64,000 bases of DNA from the NCBI GenBank assembly GCA_963639765.1, contig CAVHXA010000004.1, positions 1 to 64,000 on the forward strand. The letters are read 5' to 3'. This stretch comes from CAVHXA01 sp963639765. GTDB taxonomy: Bacteria > Bacillota > Clostridia > Oscillospirales > Oscillospiraceae. This document shows positions 33,785 through 43,778 of this stretch, one piece after another. Within the stretch, counting starts at the first letter, position 1. Each line of letters begins with the position of its first letter. A program made the translations under genes and the position numbers. The notes under the pieces were generated by a model. The model made no database searches, was not told where the DNA came from, and saw nothing but the letters and a program-made list of their open reading frames with translations.

Positions 33785-34689
33785 CATACATGGAGCTGTG
33801 TCTGGAGGCCCGACGGGCGCTGCTGCCCACCGAGGACGAACGCGCACAATGGACGGCACGTGAGCTGCTGGCTGCGGCCGCAGGAAAAACCGTACAGAAC
33901 CTGACGGCCAACATGCGCTATTATGCGTCAGACGACATTCAAAACCGCCTGAACGACTATGTTCGAAGATATCTGCAAGGCGAGCCGTTGGCCTATATCT
34001 GCGGCACATGGGATTTTCACGGCATGACGTTGTCCGTAAGCCCGGATGTGCTTATTCCGAGAGACGACACTGAGGCAGTAGCAGAGCTTGCAATCCACAG
34101 GGTCAAGCTCATGAAACGGCCGAATCCACGGGTTCTGGATTTGTGCGCGGGCAGCGGATGCATTGGCCTGGCAATTGCAAAAGAGGTGCCGGATGCGCGG
34201 GTGACCTGCGCAGAGCTGTCTGTGGCAGCATTAAAAATTCTCAGAAAAAATATCATGGCTCAGGGCCTGACCGGGCGGGTAACCCCGCTTTGCCTTGACG
34301 CTCGTACTCCGGCAACCGGTTTCCTTGGCCTGTTTGACCTGATCGTTTCCAACCCGCCGTATGTTACCCGTGCCGACATGCAGACACTTCCGCCTGAGGT
34401 AAGGAATTATGAGCCGGCGATGGCACTCAACGGCGGTGAAGACGGATTGGATTTTTATCGAGCCATCGTAGAAAATTATGGGCCGGCGGTAAGGCCCGGA
34501 GGATGGATCTGTTTTGAATTCGGATTGGGTCAGCAGGAGGCTGTGTGCCGAATTCTGCAAAAAGGCGGTTTTGTTATCGAGCAGATAAAGGCAGACAGCG
34601 GCAACATTCTGCGTGCAGTGGCAGCAGTAAAGCCCGAGACCGAAAACGATCCGGGGCTTCCTCCGGACAATAAATCGCAGAAACTATGA
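33778..34689 (+). CDS. prmC: Release-factor glutamine methyltransferase
   Basis: 303 residues. The GTG at 33778 overlaps the DUF1385 stop by 7 bases and has GAGGGG at a suitable distance; an ATG at 33790 is possible. It methylates the Gln of the GGQ motif in release factors with S-adenosylmethionine. The SAM-binding loop is VLDLCAGSGCIGLAIAKE (about 121-138) and the catalytic NPPY is in LIVSNPPYVTRADMQTLPPE. The N-terminal helical domain is about 95 residues, as usual. Confidence 0.94.
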   Translation: MVTYMELCLEARRALLPTEDERAQWTARELLAAAAGKTVQNLTANMRYYASDDIQNRLNDYVRRYLQGEPLAYICGTWDFHGMTLSVSPDVLIPRDDTEAVAELAIHRVKLMKRPNPRVLDLCAGSGCIGLAIAKEVPDARVTCAELSVAALKILRKNIMAQGLTGRVTPLCLDARTPATGFLGLFDLIVSNPPYVTRADMQTLPPEVRNYEPAMALNGGEDGLDFYRAIVENYGPAVRPGGWICFEFGLGQQEAVCRILQKGGFVIEQIKADSGNILRAVAAVKPETENDPGLPPDNKSQKL

Positions 34690-34706
34690 AACAGGAGGTA
34701 CTCCCT

Positions 34707-35813
34707 ATGGCACAGAAGAAAACAGCATACGAAGCCCCTGCTCCGGCAGAGGACAAGAAAAAAGCGTTGGATACAGCACTGGCCCAGATCGACAAAACAT
34801 ATGGCAGGGGTGCAGTGATGCGTTTGGGCGACAAACCGGATATGGCCATTGAGAGTATACCCACAGGATCGCTGGCTCTGGATGCTGCACTGGGTATCGG
34901 AGGCGTACCTCGCGGAAGGATCATTGAAATCTATGGGCCGGAATCATCCGGAAAGACGACGCTGGCACTGCATATTCTGGCACAGGCTCAGAAGCTGGGC
35001 GGAGAGGTTGCCTTTATCGATGCTGAGCATGCGTTGGACCCGGGATACGCCGCAGCTCTGGGTGTAGACATTGATACCATGCTCGTTTCACAGCCGGACA
35101 CCGGCGAACAGGCATTGGAAATCTGCGACGCGCTGGTGCGATCCGGCGCAGTAGACGCCATTGTGGTCGATTCCGTTGCCGCGCTCACTCCCCGTTCTGA
35201 AATCGAGGGAGATATGGGCGATTCTTTTGTGGGGCTTCAGGCCAGACTGATGTCACAGGCACTGCGAAAGCTGGCAGGCTCCATCTCAAAGACCAACTGC
35301 GTAGTGATTTTCATAAACCAGATCCGCTCAAAGATTGGCGTGGTTTACGGAAGCAGCGAAACAACCACAGGCGGCAATGCTCTCAAATTCTATGCTTCTG
35401 TTCGTATTGATATCCGCCGGATTGAAGGCATCAAGGTAGGCAGCGAAGTTGTCGGCAATCGTACCCGTGCCAAGGTCATTAAAAACAAGGTAGCTCCGCC
35501 TTTCCGCGAGGCAGTGTTTGAAATCCTCTACGGGGAGGGCATATCGCGGACAGGTGAGCTCTGTGATCTGGGTGTACAGATGGAGCTGATCCAAAAAAGC
35601 GGAAGCTGGTTCACACTGGGCGAGGAACGTTTTCAGGGCAGAGACAATCTAAAGCAATACCTGAAAGAAAATCCGGAGGCTGCTGAGAAGCTCGAGAAAC
35701 AGATCCGCGAAAATCTGTATAAGCTGCAGGGCAGCCGAAAAACCAGCGCAGTGGAGGCGGTGGCAGCCAGGGGCGTAGAGGTGTCCGCAGAAGATGAAAG
35801 TTTCGACGATTAA
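34707..35813 (+). CDS. recA: Recombinase RecA
   Basis: 368 residues from the ATG at 34707, behind AGGAGGTA. It forms filaments on single-stranded DNA for strand exchange and triggers LexA cleavage. Walker A is GPESSGKTTLALHIL, Walker B is AIVVDSVAALTPR, and loops L1/L2 are seen around GDSFVGLQARLMSQALRKL and FINQIRSKIGVVYGSSETTTGG. The C-terminal tail is acidic. recX overlaps its end. Confidence 0.98.
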   Translation: MAQKKTAYEAPAPAEDKKKALDTALAQIDKTYGRGAVMRLGDKPDMAIESIPTGSLALDAALGIGGVPRGRIIEIYGPESSGKTTLALHILAQAQKLGGEVAFIDAEHALDPGYAAALGVDIDTMLVSQPDTGEQALEICDALVRSGAVDAIVVDSVAALTPRSEIEGDMGDSFVGLQARLMSQALRKLAGSISKTNCVVIFINQIRSKIGVVYGSSETTTGGNALKFYASVRIDIRRIEGIKVGSEVVGNRTRAKVIKNKVAPPFREAVFEILYGEGISRTGELCDLGVQMELIQKSGSWFTLGEERFQGRDNLKQYLKENPEAAEKLEKQIRENLYKLQGSRKTSAVEAVAARGVEVSAEDESFDD

Positions 35814-36411
35814 GCAGCTGGCAAACGGCCGTGTGCAGCTGATACTCGATGACGGTCAGGCTGTTTCGATAGAACGCAGCGTTGTATCTGAATGCGGTCT
35901 TTATCCGGATGCAGAGCTCACTGAGCAGGAGCTCCAAAATGTCTTCCTTGCCAATCAGCGGGCAGCGGCACGGGCAAGAGCTGTACGAATCACTGCTTCG
36001 ACAGCCATATCCGAGCGGGAGCTGCGACGCAGGCTTCGTCAGAAGGGCGAGGATGAACAAAGTGCCGACGAGGCTGTAGACTGGCTCAGAGATCTGGGCA
36101 CAGTAAACGACGAAGCTCTGGCTCAGCGGCTGGTACAGCAGGCACAGGCAAAGGGATACGGAAAGGCACGCATCCGTCAGATCCTGTATCAAAAAGGAAT
36201 TCCGAGGGAATATTGGCAGCAGGCCATGCAGAATCTTGAGCCGGGTGATGCCGCCATAGACCTCTATCTGCAGCGGCACCTTAACGGACAAAGCCCGGAC
36301 CGAAAACAGCAGCAAAGAGTAATAGATGCCCTGCGCCGCAGAGGCTTTGGATGGGACGAAATCCACCGGGGTCTTGAACGATACGGCGCAGAATTGGAGG
36401 AAACAGAATGA
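35794..36411 (+). CDS. recX: RecA regulator RecX
   Basis: 205 residues. The ATG at 35794 lies inside the last codons of recA (20-base overlap). RecX proteins are three-helix repeats that bind the RecA filament and limit it. Here ISERELRRRLRQKGEDEQSA, LAQRLVQQAQAKGYGKARIR and IDALRRRGFGWDEIHRGLE fit the three units. The overlap with recA ties their production together. Confidence 0.9.
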   Translation: MKVSTIKQLANGRVQLILDDGQAVSIERSVVSECGLYPDAELTEQELQNVFLANQRAAARARAVRITASTAISERELRRRLRQKGEDEQSADEAVDWLRDLGTVNDEALAQRLVQQAQAKGYGKARIRQILYQKGIPREYWQQAMQNLEPGDAAIDLYLQRHLNGQSPDRKQQQRVIDALRRRGFGWDEIHRGLERYGAELEETE

Positions 36412-37733
36412 CCGTTGGATTTGTATCCCTGGGCTGCGCAAAAAACCAGGTCAACAGTGAGCAGATGCTGTATCTGCTTGATCAGGCAGGCTATGAAATC
36501 ACCACACGGGTCGAAAATACCGATGTGGTTGTGGTGAACACCTGCGGCTTTATTGAATCTGCAAAATCCGAAGCAATCACCGAAATACTGGAGCTTGCGG
36601 CCCTGAAGGCCGAGGGTAAGATCGGCAGAATCCTTGTAACCGGCTGCCTGGCACAGCGCTATCAGGACGAGCTTTTGAAGGAGCTTCCGGAGGTGGACGG
36701 AATTGTAGGATGCGGAAGCTTCGGTGATATTGTTGCAGCGGTTGACCAGGTTCTGGACTGCAAACAGCCCCGCCTGCTTGACGACGTGAATGCACCGATC
36801 GAGGAAATCGGACGTGTTTTGACCACTGCCGATTATTGGGCCTATCTCAAAATTGCAGAGGGTTGCGACAACCGTTGCGCCTTCTGTGTAATTCCGTCGA
36901 TTCGCGGCAGATACCGCAGTCGAAGGCTGGAGGACGTGGTCGAGGAGGCGGAGCTCCTGGCACAGGAGGGTGTAAAGGAGCTTATCATAGTTGCACAGGA
37001 CACAAGCCGCTACGGAATGGACCTTTACGGCGAGCACAAACTGCCCGAACTGCTCAACCGCCTTTGTCAGATCGAGGGTCTATGCTGGATTCGGGTTCAC
37101 TATCTTTATCCGGACCAAATTACAGACGAGCTGCTGGATGTGTTTGCAAAACAGGAAAAACTGGTCAAATACTTTGACATTCCCATTCAGCACTGCAACG
37201 ACAAAATCCTCAGAGCCATGCATCGACGCGGAACCAAAGCCGAGATCGAGACTCTGCTGACCAAAATCCGAAAAACGGTTCCGGGTGCCGTGATTCGTAC
37301 CAGCCTTATTGCCGGCCTGCCGGGCGAAGATGAGGCTGCCTTTGAAGAACTCTGCGCATTTCTGAGAAAGTATAAAATGGAACGTGTCGGCTGCTTTGTG
37401 TTTTCCCCAGAAGAGGGTACCGAGGCTGCGGCTATGGAATATCCGGATCAACAGACTGCAGAACGCCGTGCCGAGTATATCAACGAGCTGCAGTCCAGGA
37501 TTATGGACGAGGACAACGCGGCCAGGATCGGCCATGTCTTTACCGTTCTGTGTGAAGGATATGACCGTTATGCTGAGGTCCATTTTGGCCGGACCTATGC
37601 CGACTCTCCGGAAATTGACGGAAAGGTATTCTTTACCGCAGTCGATCGAATTCCGGCAGGCACCTTTGTACAGGTGCGCATCCATGATGTGATCGACGGT
37701 GACCTGATGGGTGCCGTGGTTGAGGAGGCATAG
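36408..37733 (+). CDS. rimO: Ribosomal protein S12 methylthiotransferase
   Basis: 441 residues; the ATG overlaps the recX stop by four bases. A radical-SAM enzyme that adds a methylthio group to an Asp of S12. The N-terminal domain binds an auxiliary iron-sulfur cluster (SLGCAKNQVNSEQML, NTCGF, VTGCLAQR). The radical-SAM Cys triad is in EGCDNRCAFCVIPSIRG (about 148-164). The C-terminal TRAM domain covers the last 65 residues. The SLGCAKN opening and PSIRG motif favour RimO over MiaB. Confidence 0.94.
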   Translation: MTVGFVSLGCAKNQVNSEQMLYLLDQAGYEITTRVENTDVVVVNTCGFIESAKSEAITEILELAALKAEGKIGRILVTGCLAQRYQDELLKELPEVDGIVGCGSFGDIVAAVDQVLDCKQPRLLDDVNAPIEEIGRVLTTADYWAYLKIAEGCDNRCAFCVIPSIRGRYRSRRLEDVVEEAELLAQEGVKELIIVAQDTSRYGMDLYGEHKLPELLNRLCQIEGLCWIRVHYLYPDQITDELLDVFAKQEKLVKYFDIPIQHCNDKILRAMHRRGTKAEIETLLTKIRKTVPGAVIRTSLIAGLPGEDEAAFEELCAFLRKYKMERVGCFVFSPEEGTEAAAMEYPDQQTAERRAEYINELQSRIMDEDNAARIGHVFTVLCEGYDRYAEVHFGRTYADSPEIDGKVFFTAVDRIPAGTFVQVRIHDVIDGDLMGAVVEEA

Positions 37734-37737
37734 TCGG

Positions 37738-38256
37738 ATGACAACAGCCAGCAAGCTGACTCTTGTGCGCGTTGCACTTATCCCGGTGTTTATGGTGCTG
37801 ATGCTGCTCAGACTGGATATTCCTGCACTTCTCGTGTTTATTCTGGCCAGCGCAACCGACTTTGTGGATGGATACATAGCACGCCATTATAACCAGGTCA
37901 GCGATTTCGGCAAGTTTCTGGATCCTCTGGCAGACAAGCTGCTGGTGCTTTCAGCCATGTGCATCTTTACCCAATGGGGCAGGTTCCCAGCATGGGCGTT
38001 GATGATCGTTCTGATGCGGGAGTTTGCGGTTACGGGACTGCGCCTGGCGGCAGTGGAAAATGGTCGGGTGATTGCCGCAGCCTGGTCAGGAAAAATCAAA
38101 ACCGCCTGTACGATGATCGGACTGTGCGTAATGATTGTGTTTTCGGTTCCGACACTCGACTGTCTGATTATGGTGCTGATTGTGATTACCACGCTCTATT
38201 CCGGCTGTGAATATTTTATCAAGAACTACGATGCCCTGGGCCTGAGCAAGTCCTGA
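37738..38256 (+). CDS. pgsA: Phosphatidylglycerophosphate synthase
   Basis: 172 residues from the ATG at 37738, 4 bases after rimO. It joins CDP-diacylglycerol and glycerol 3-phosphate at the membrane, the committed step to phosphatidylglycerol. The metal-binding motif of CDP-alcohol transferases is complete: SATDFVDGYIARHY, then GKFLDPLADKLL. About four or five hydrophobic segments are visible. Confidence 0.93.
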   Translation: MTTASKLTLVRVALIPVFMVLMLLRLDIPALLVFILASATDFVDGYIARHYNQVSDFGKFLDPLADKLLVLSAMCIFTQWGRFPAWALMIVLMREFAVTGLRLAAVENGRVIAAAWSGKIKTACTMIGLCVMIVFSVPTLDCLIMVLIVITTLYSGCEYFIKNYDALGLSKS

Positions 38257-38275
38257 GCAGAAAGGGAGCATTTTG

Positions 38276-39733
38276 ATGAAGCTGTACAACTCTCTGACAC
38301 GAACTCGTGATGAATTCGTCCCCAACGTACCGGGTCAGGTAAAAATGTATACCTGCGGCCCTACAGTGTATCACTTTGCCCATATCGGCAATCTGCGCAC
38401 CTACATCATGGAGGATGTGCTCGAAAAATATCTTCGCTACAGCGGTTATCGGGTCGATCGCGTGATGAATATCACGGATGTCGGACATCTGACATCTGAT
38501 GCAGATACCGGTGAGGACAAAATGCTCAAGGGCGCAAGACGCGAAAAGAAAACCGTGATGGAAATTGCGCAGTTCTATACCGATGCCTTTTTTGAAGACT
38601 GCAAAAAGCTCAACATCCGCCGTCCGGATATTGTTCAGCCCGCCACGGGATGCATCCGGGAATACATTCACATGATCCGCACACTGCTGGACAAGGGATA
38701 TGCCTATCAGGCAGGTGGAAACATCTATTTCGACACAACGAAACTGGAAAAGTATCACGTATTCAATGATCACGACGCCGAGGATCTGGCTGTTGGTGTG
38801 CGCGAAGGCGTAGATGCCGACAGCAGCAAACGCAGCCAGGCGGATTTTGTGCTCTGGTTTACCAAATCAAAGTTTGCCGATCAGGAACTCAAATGGGAAA
38901 GTCCGTGGGGACTTGGCTATCCGGGCTGGCACATCGAATGCTCCGGAATCAGCCTGAAGTATCTTGGCGAATATCTGGATATCCATTGCGGCGGCATCGA
39001 CAATGCCTTTCCGCACCACACCAACGAAATTGCCCAGTCGGAATCCTATCTGGGCCATAAATGGTGTAATTGGTGGTTCCATGTGCTCCACCTGAATACC
39101 TCCGGCGGAAAGATGAGCAAGTCCTCCGGTGAATTCCTGACGGTTTCGCTGCTGCAGCAGAAGGGATACAATCCGCTAGCCTATCGTTTATTCTGCCTGC
39201 AGTCACACTATCGCAAAATTCTGGTCTTTAGCTGGGAAAATCTGGACAATGCAGCTGCGGCCTACAGCCGACTCCTCGCGAAAATTGCGGGGCTCTGTGA
39301 TGAAACGGGTGAGGTGGATGAGCAGATCCTGGCTCAGCTGCGGAAGAGATTTACAGACGCACTCGACAACGACCTGAATACGTCTCTGGCGGTGACTGCC
39401 GTATATGATGCACTGAAGGCGGATGCCAACGATGCCACCAGGCTGGCAGCTATTGCGGAATTTGACACGGTCCTCGGCCTGGATCTGCTTTCCGGGGCAG
39501 CCGCACTTCGCGCCGCACGGCAGGCAGAAAAAGAGGCTGCGGACAGCAGAGATTTTATCGTAGTAGCAGAAGACGGAAACGAGGATCCGGATGTAACCGA
39601 GCAGATTCTGGCTCGCCAACAGGCAAAAAAAAGCAAAAACTATGCCGAGGCTGACCGCATTCGCAGTGAGCTGGCAGCCCGGGGAATCACGCTGAAAGAC
39701 AGCGCGAATGGCGTGCGCTGGAGTCGCACATGA
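38276..39733 (+). CDS. cysS: Cysteinyl-tRNA synthetase
   Basis: 485 residues from the ATG at 38276, with AAAGGGAG about 10 bases upstream. It is a class I synthetase: TCGPTVYHFAHIGNLRTY contains the HIGH-type motif and a zinc-binding Cys, WHIECSG holds another zinc ligand, and KMSKSSGEF is the KMSKS loop. The C-terminal anticodon-binding part includes KKSKNYAEADRIRSELAARG. Confidence 0.97.
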   Translation: MKLYNSLTRTRDEFVPNVPGQVKMYTCGPTVYHFAHIGNLRTYIMEDVLEKYLRYSGYRVDRVMNITDVGHLTSDADTGEDKMLKGARREKKTVMEIAQFYTDAFFEDCKKLNIRRPDIVQPATGCIREYIHMIRTLLDKGYAYQAGGNIYFDTTKLEKYHVFNDHDAEDLAVGVREGVDADSSKRSQADFVLWFTKSKFADQELKWESPWGLGYPGWHIECSGISLKYLGEYLDIHCGGIDNAFPHHTNEIAQSESYLGHKWCNWWFHVLHLNTSGGKMSKSSGEFLTVSLLQQKGYNPLAYRLFCLQSHYRKILVFSWENLDNAAAAYSRLLAKIAGLCDETGEVDEQILAQLRKRFTDALDNDLNTSLAVTAVYDALKADANDATRLAAIAEFDTVLGLDLLSGAAALRAARQAEKEAADSRDFIVVAEDGNEDPDVTEQILARQQAKKSKNYAEADRIRSELAARGITLKDSANGVRWSRT

Positions 39734-41136
39734 AGAAAAGAAAAAATAACCCGGCGGAGGATGCTTCCTCCGCCGGAGACTTACAAAACGATTTTTCAAA
39801 GGGAAGTGTAGGCCGGGCAATCTTCCGCATGGCCGTGCCAATTACGCTGGCGCAGCTGGTTAATGTTGCATATAATCTGGTGGATCGGATGTATATCGGC
39901 CGAATTCCGCAAGCGGGGGCACTGGCACTCACCGGACTAGGACTTTGTCTGCCCGTAATCAGCCTGATTACGGCTTTTTCAAGACTGTGCGGCTCCGGCG
40001 GAGCTCCGCTGTGCTCCATCGAACGGGGCCGACACGATACGCAAAAGGCAGAACAGATCATGGGCAATGCTTTTTCACTGCTGGTTCTGTTCGGTGTACT
40101 GCTTACGGTGCTCGGAGAGCTGTTTTTGCAGCCGGTTCTCTATGCCTTCGGTGCCAGTGAGGAAACCTATCCCTACGCCCGGAATTATGCCTGGATCTAT
40201 CTTCTGGGTACGATACCGGTTCTGATTTGTCTGGGGATGAACAGCTTTATCAACGCACAGGGATTTTCAAAGGTGGGCATGCTCACCGTGGTCCTTGGCG
40301 CAGTGGTGAATATCCTTTTAGACCCGCTTTTGATTTTTGTTCTGCACATGGGAGTAAAGGGTGCAGCCGTTGCTACGGTTATCGCGCAGGTCTGTTCCGC
40401 AGCCTGGGTACTTGCCTTTCTCACAGGCAGACACTGCATATTAAGGCTGCGGCTCAAAAATCTGATTCTGCACAGGGATATTGTCAGCAGGATCCTGAGC
40501 CTGGGTCTTGCCAGTTTTGTCTTTTCCGTGACCAACTCGGTAGTAGCTGTGGTGGCAAACCGCATGCTGCTCAGCTGGGGCGGAGATGTATATGTAGGCG
40601 TGATGACGGTTGTCAACTCCATCCGCGAGATAATCATGCTGCCCAGCTCAGGCATTACAAGCGGCGCAGAACCGATTCTGGGCTACAACTACGGTGCAGG
40701 CTGTTATCGGCGTGTGCGTAGAGCTGTTTCTGTAATGTGCCTGAGCAGCATGGTTTACAACGTGCTCGTCTGGCTTGCGGTGATGCTTTTCCCCGATGCC
40801 ATGATTCGGATTTTTACCGATGAGACAGCCATTTTAAATGCAGGAATACCGGCCGTACGCACGTTTTATCTATGCTATTTCATCATGACGCTGCAGCTTG
40901 GCGGTCAGTCTGTTTTTGTTTCACTGGGCAAATCCAGGCAGGCTGTGTTTTTCTCGCTGCTGCGCAAGGTGATTATCAGCACACCTCTGATGCTGCTGCT
41001 GCCCGGCATGTGGCTTGGTGTAATGGGTGTATTCTGGGCTGAGCCCGTTGCAGAGGTTCTGGGCGGAACAGCCTGTTTTATTACAATGATCTGCACTGTC
41101 TGGCGTCCGTTGAAGAAAATGGAGGAACAAGCTTGA
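39730..41136 (+). CDS. MATE-family multidrug/cation exporter
   Basis: 468 residues; the ATG overlaps the cysS stop by four bases. Twelve hydrophobic segments in two similar halves are visible. MAVPITLAQLVNVAYNLVDRMYIGRIP is the typical first helix of MATE exporters, and GITSGAEPILGYNYGAG is the matching motif of the second half. These carriers export drugs or metabolites against Na+ or H+. It is embedded without gaps between cysS and polA, an odd place for an exporter; it has no promoter of its own that I can see. Confidence 0.9.
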   Translation: MKKRKNNPAEDASSAGDLQNDFSKGSVGRAIFRMAVPITLAQLVNVAYNLVDRMYIGRIPQAGALALTGLGLCLPVISLITAFSRLCGSGGAPLCSIERGRHDTQKAEQIMGNAFSLLVLFGVLLTVLGELFLQPVLYAFGASEETYPYARNYAWIYLLGTIPVLICLGMNSFINAQGFSKVGMLTVVLGAVVNILLDPLLIFVLHMGVKGAAVATVIAQVCSAAWVLAFLTGRHCILRLRLKNLILHRDIVSRILSLGLASFVFSVTNSVVAVVANRMLLSWGGDVYVGVMTVVNSIREIIMLPSSGITSGAEPILGYNYGAGCYRRVRRAVSVMCLSSMVYNVLVWLAVMLFPDAMIRIFTDETAILNAGIPAVRTFYLCYFIMTLQLGGQSVFVSLGKSRQAVFFSLLRKVIISTPLMLLLPGMWLGVMGVFWAEPVAEVLGGTACFITMICTVWRPLKKMEEQA

Positions 41137-43778
41137 AGCTGATGATACTCGATGGAAACAGCATCGTGAACCGTGCCTTTTACGGCGTTCGTGAGCTGTC
41201 TACACGTTCGGGGCTGCACACCAATGCAGTGTATGGCTTTTTAAACATTCTGAATCGACTGCAGAACGAAGACAGGCCGGACGCACTCTGTGTGGCCTTT
41301 GACCTGCCGGAACCTACCTTTCGCCATGCGTCCTATGCCGACTATAAGGCCGGCAGAAAGCCGATGCCCGATGAGCTGGCCGAGCAGCTGCCCTGGCTCA
41401 AAAAAGTTTTATCTGCCCTGCGTATCCCGTCCTATTCATGCGCCGGCTGGGAGGCAGACGATATTCTGGGGACAGCAGCCAGGATCTGTGCGGAATCTGG
41501 CTGGAGTTGCCGTATTGTTACCGGAGACCGAGACAGCCTGCAGCTGATCAGCGAAACGACCACAGTACGGCTGGTAACCACAAGGCAGGGACTCAGCACT
41601 TCGAGCGTTTATGATTCTGCGGCCTTTCAGGCGGAATACGGCTTTGCACCGTCCGCTCTTGTGGACTTCAAGGCTCTGATGGGCGATGACTCCGACAACA
41701 TCCCGGGAGTACAGGGAATCGGAAAAAAGACAGCAGCGGAGCTGCTTGTGCGCTTTGGTTCTCTGGATGGCGTTTATGCAAATCTGGACGACCCTGCGCT
41801 GAAGAAATCTGTTCGCAGCAGGCTCGAGGCCGGAAAAGACAGCGCGTATATGTCCTATACACTGGCTGCAATCCGCACCGATGTACCGATAGACTTTAAC
41901 CCACAGAACAACGTTTGCCAAAGCCCGGACCGGACGGCTCTGCGGGAGCTGTTTCGTGGGATGGAATTCAATCGCCTGATGGATCGCTATGCCCTCAACG
42001 AGCCAGACGAGCCGATATCCCGGGAAGGCCCGCACAGCACACAAATATTGCAATCAATTGAAACGGGCGCGCAGGCTGCACAGCAGATTGCCAGATACAG
42101 AGAACTGCCCGAGCCTGTGGCCTGTCTGCCCCTGCCGGACCTAACCGCTGTGGTTGTAACCTATACCTACATGGGCGAGAGCTGTGCAGACTTCTACAGC
42201 CGTGATACTCTTGGCCTTCCGGACTATGAAGAAGCGCTTCGGGGAATTTTTGGCGCAGGAGTCAGAAAGCTGACAACAGACAGCAAAACGTTGATTCACA
42301 TGCTCCTGGACAGGGACCTGCCGGCAGAGGATATTTGCTGGGATGTCGCCCTGGCAGGCTATTTGCTGGATCCTGCGGCGGGAGATTACTCCCTGCAGAC
42401 GCTGGCCGGTACCTATCTGCATACGCGTCTTGCGTCGGCCGAGGTCTATGAAGAGACCACATTGGAGAGCTCCGAGGCCAGGCAGGCTTTTGCAGAGGCA
42501 TGTGCGGCAATTTCCGGGCTGTATCGTATTTTGCCCGACAGACTGGCACAGGAAGGAATGCAGCGACTGTATGACGAAATTGAGCTGCCCCTGTGTCCCG
42601 TTCTGGCCAAAATGGAACTGCGGGGTGTGGCGGCAGACCGCAATGCACTGCAGCGGTTTGGGGATCTTCTGCAGAAGCAGGCGGGTGAGCTTGAGCAGAC
42701 AATTTATCTTCTGGCAGGCGAGAGCTTTAATATCAACTCTCCAAAGCAGCTCGGAACTGTTTTGTTTGAGCATCTTGGCCTTCCGGCTGCAAAAAAAACA
42801 AAGACCGGCTGGAGCACCGGCGCCGACGTGCTCGAAAAGCTGCGCGGCAGATACCCGATCGCAGATGCAGTTCTGCGCTATCGAATGCTGACCAAGCTTA
42901 AGAGCACATATGCCGATGGACTGGCCGGAGCGATTGCCGCAGACGGACGCATCCACACAACGTTTCAAAACATGGTTACGGCAACGGGCCGCCTGTCTTC
43001 AACAGAGCCGAACCTGCAGAATATCCCGGTTCGAACCGAGCTGGGCGGCGAATTCCGCAAAATGTTTGTTCCCCGCCCCGGCTGGGTGCTGGTGGATGCG
43101 GATTACAGTCAGATTGAGCTGCGCGTTCTGGCCTGCGTTGCAAACGATCCGGCAATGCAGCAGGCTTTTTTATCCGGAGAGGATTTTCACAGTCATACGG
43201 CAAGTCAGGTGTTTCATGTGCCGCTTGGCCAGGTAACTCCTGAGCTGCGCCGTCGGGCCAAGGCCGTAAATTTCGGCATTGTCTATGGTATTTCGCAGTT
43301 TTCGCTGGCACAGGATCTGGGTGTATCCGTACATGAGGCGGCGGATTATATACAGAGTTATCTGGACCGCTTTGCAGGCGTAAGGGACTATATGCAGCAG
43401 GTTGTACTGCAGGGGCGGGAGCAGGGCTATGTGTCTACGCTTTTTGGTCGACGCCGAAGGATTCGGGATCTGACAAGTTCCAACCACAACCTGCGCAGCG
43501 CAGCGGAGCGTATGGCATTGAATACACCCATTCAGGGCACAGCTGCAGACATCATCAAGCTGGCCATGCTCCGGGTAGACAGCGGGTTGACCGAGGCGGG
43601 CCTTCGGGGTAGGCTGATATTACAGATTCACGACGAACTGATCGTAGAATGTCCTTGTGAAGAAGCCAAACAGGTGGCAGCACTGCTGACAGATCAAATG
43701 CAGAAGGCAGCAGAGCTTGCGGTCCCCCTTAAAGCCGATGCAGGCTGGGGAGAAAGCTGGGCAGAGGCAAAGAAATGA
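41133..43778 (+). CDS. polA: DNA polymerase I
   Basis: 881 residues. The TTG start at 41133 overlaps the MATE stop (TTGA) and follows GGAGGA; it gives the family opening KLMILDGNSIVNRAFYG. The 5'-3' exonuclease part (about 1-285) has GWEADDILGT and ALMGDDSDNIPGVQGIGKKT. The middle (about 300-480) has the 3'-5' exonuclease fold, but the metal-binding D-x-E motif is not seen, so proofreading is probably absent, as in other Firmicutes. The polymerase has motif A DADYSQIELRVLA, motif B RRRAKAVNFGIVYG and motif C LQIHDELIVE. Confidence 0.96.
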   Translation: MKLMILDGNSIVNRAFYGVRELSTRSGLHTNAVYGFLNILNRLQNEDRPDALCVAFDLPEPTFRHASYADYKAGRKPMPDELAEQLPWLKKVLSALRIPSYSCAGWEADDILGTAARICAESGWSCRIVTGDRDSLQLISETTTVRLVTTRQGLSTSSVYDSAAFQAEYGFAPSALVDFKALMGDDSDNIPGVQGIGKKTAAELLVRFGSLDGVYANLDDPALKKSVRSRLEAGKDSAYMSYTLAAIRTDVPIDFNPQNNVCQSPDRTALRELFRGMEFNRLMDRYALNEPDEPISREGPHSTQILQSIETGAQAAQQIARYRELPEPVACLPLPDLTAVVVTYTYMGESCADFYSRDTLGLPDYEEALRGIFGAGVRKLTTDSKTLIHMLLDRDLPAEDICWDVALAGYLLDPAAGDYSLQTLAGTYLHTRLASAEVYEETTLESSEARQAFAEACAAISGLYRILPDRLAQEGMQRLYDEIELPLCPVLAKMELRGVAADRNALQRFGDLLQKQAGELEQTIYLLAGESFNINSPKQLGTVLFEHLGLPAAKKTKTGWSTGADVLEKLRGRYPIADAVLRYRMLTKLKSTYADGLAGAIAADGRIHTTFQNMVTATGRLSSTEPNLQNIPVRTELGGEFRKMFVPRPGWVLVDADYSQIELRVLACVANDPAMQQAFLSGEDFHSHTASQVFHVPLGQVTPELRRRAKAVNFGIVYGISQFSLAQDLGVSVHEAADYIQSYLDRFAGVRDYMQQVVLQGREQGYVSTLFGRRRRIRDLTSSNHNLRSAAERMALNTPIQGTAADIIKLAMLRVDSGLTEAGLRGRLILQIHDELIVECPCEEAKQVAALLTDQMQKAAELAVPLKADAGWGESWAEAKK

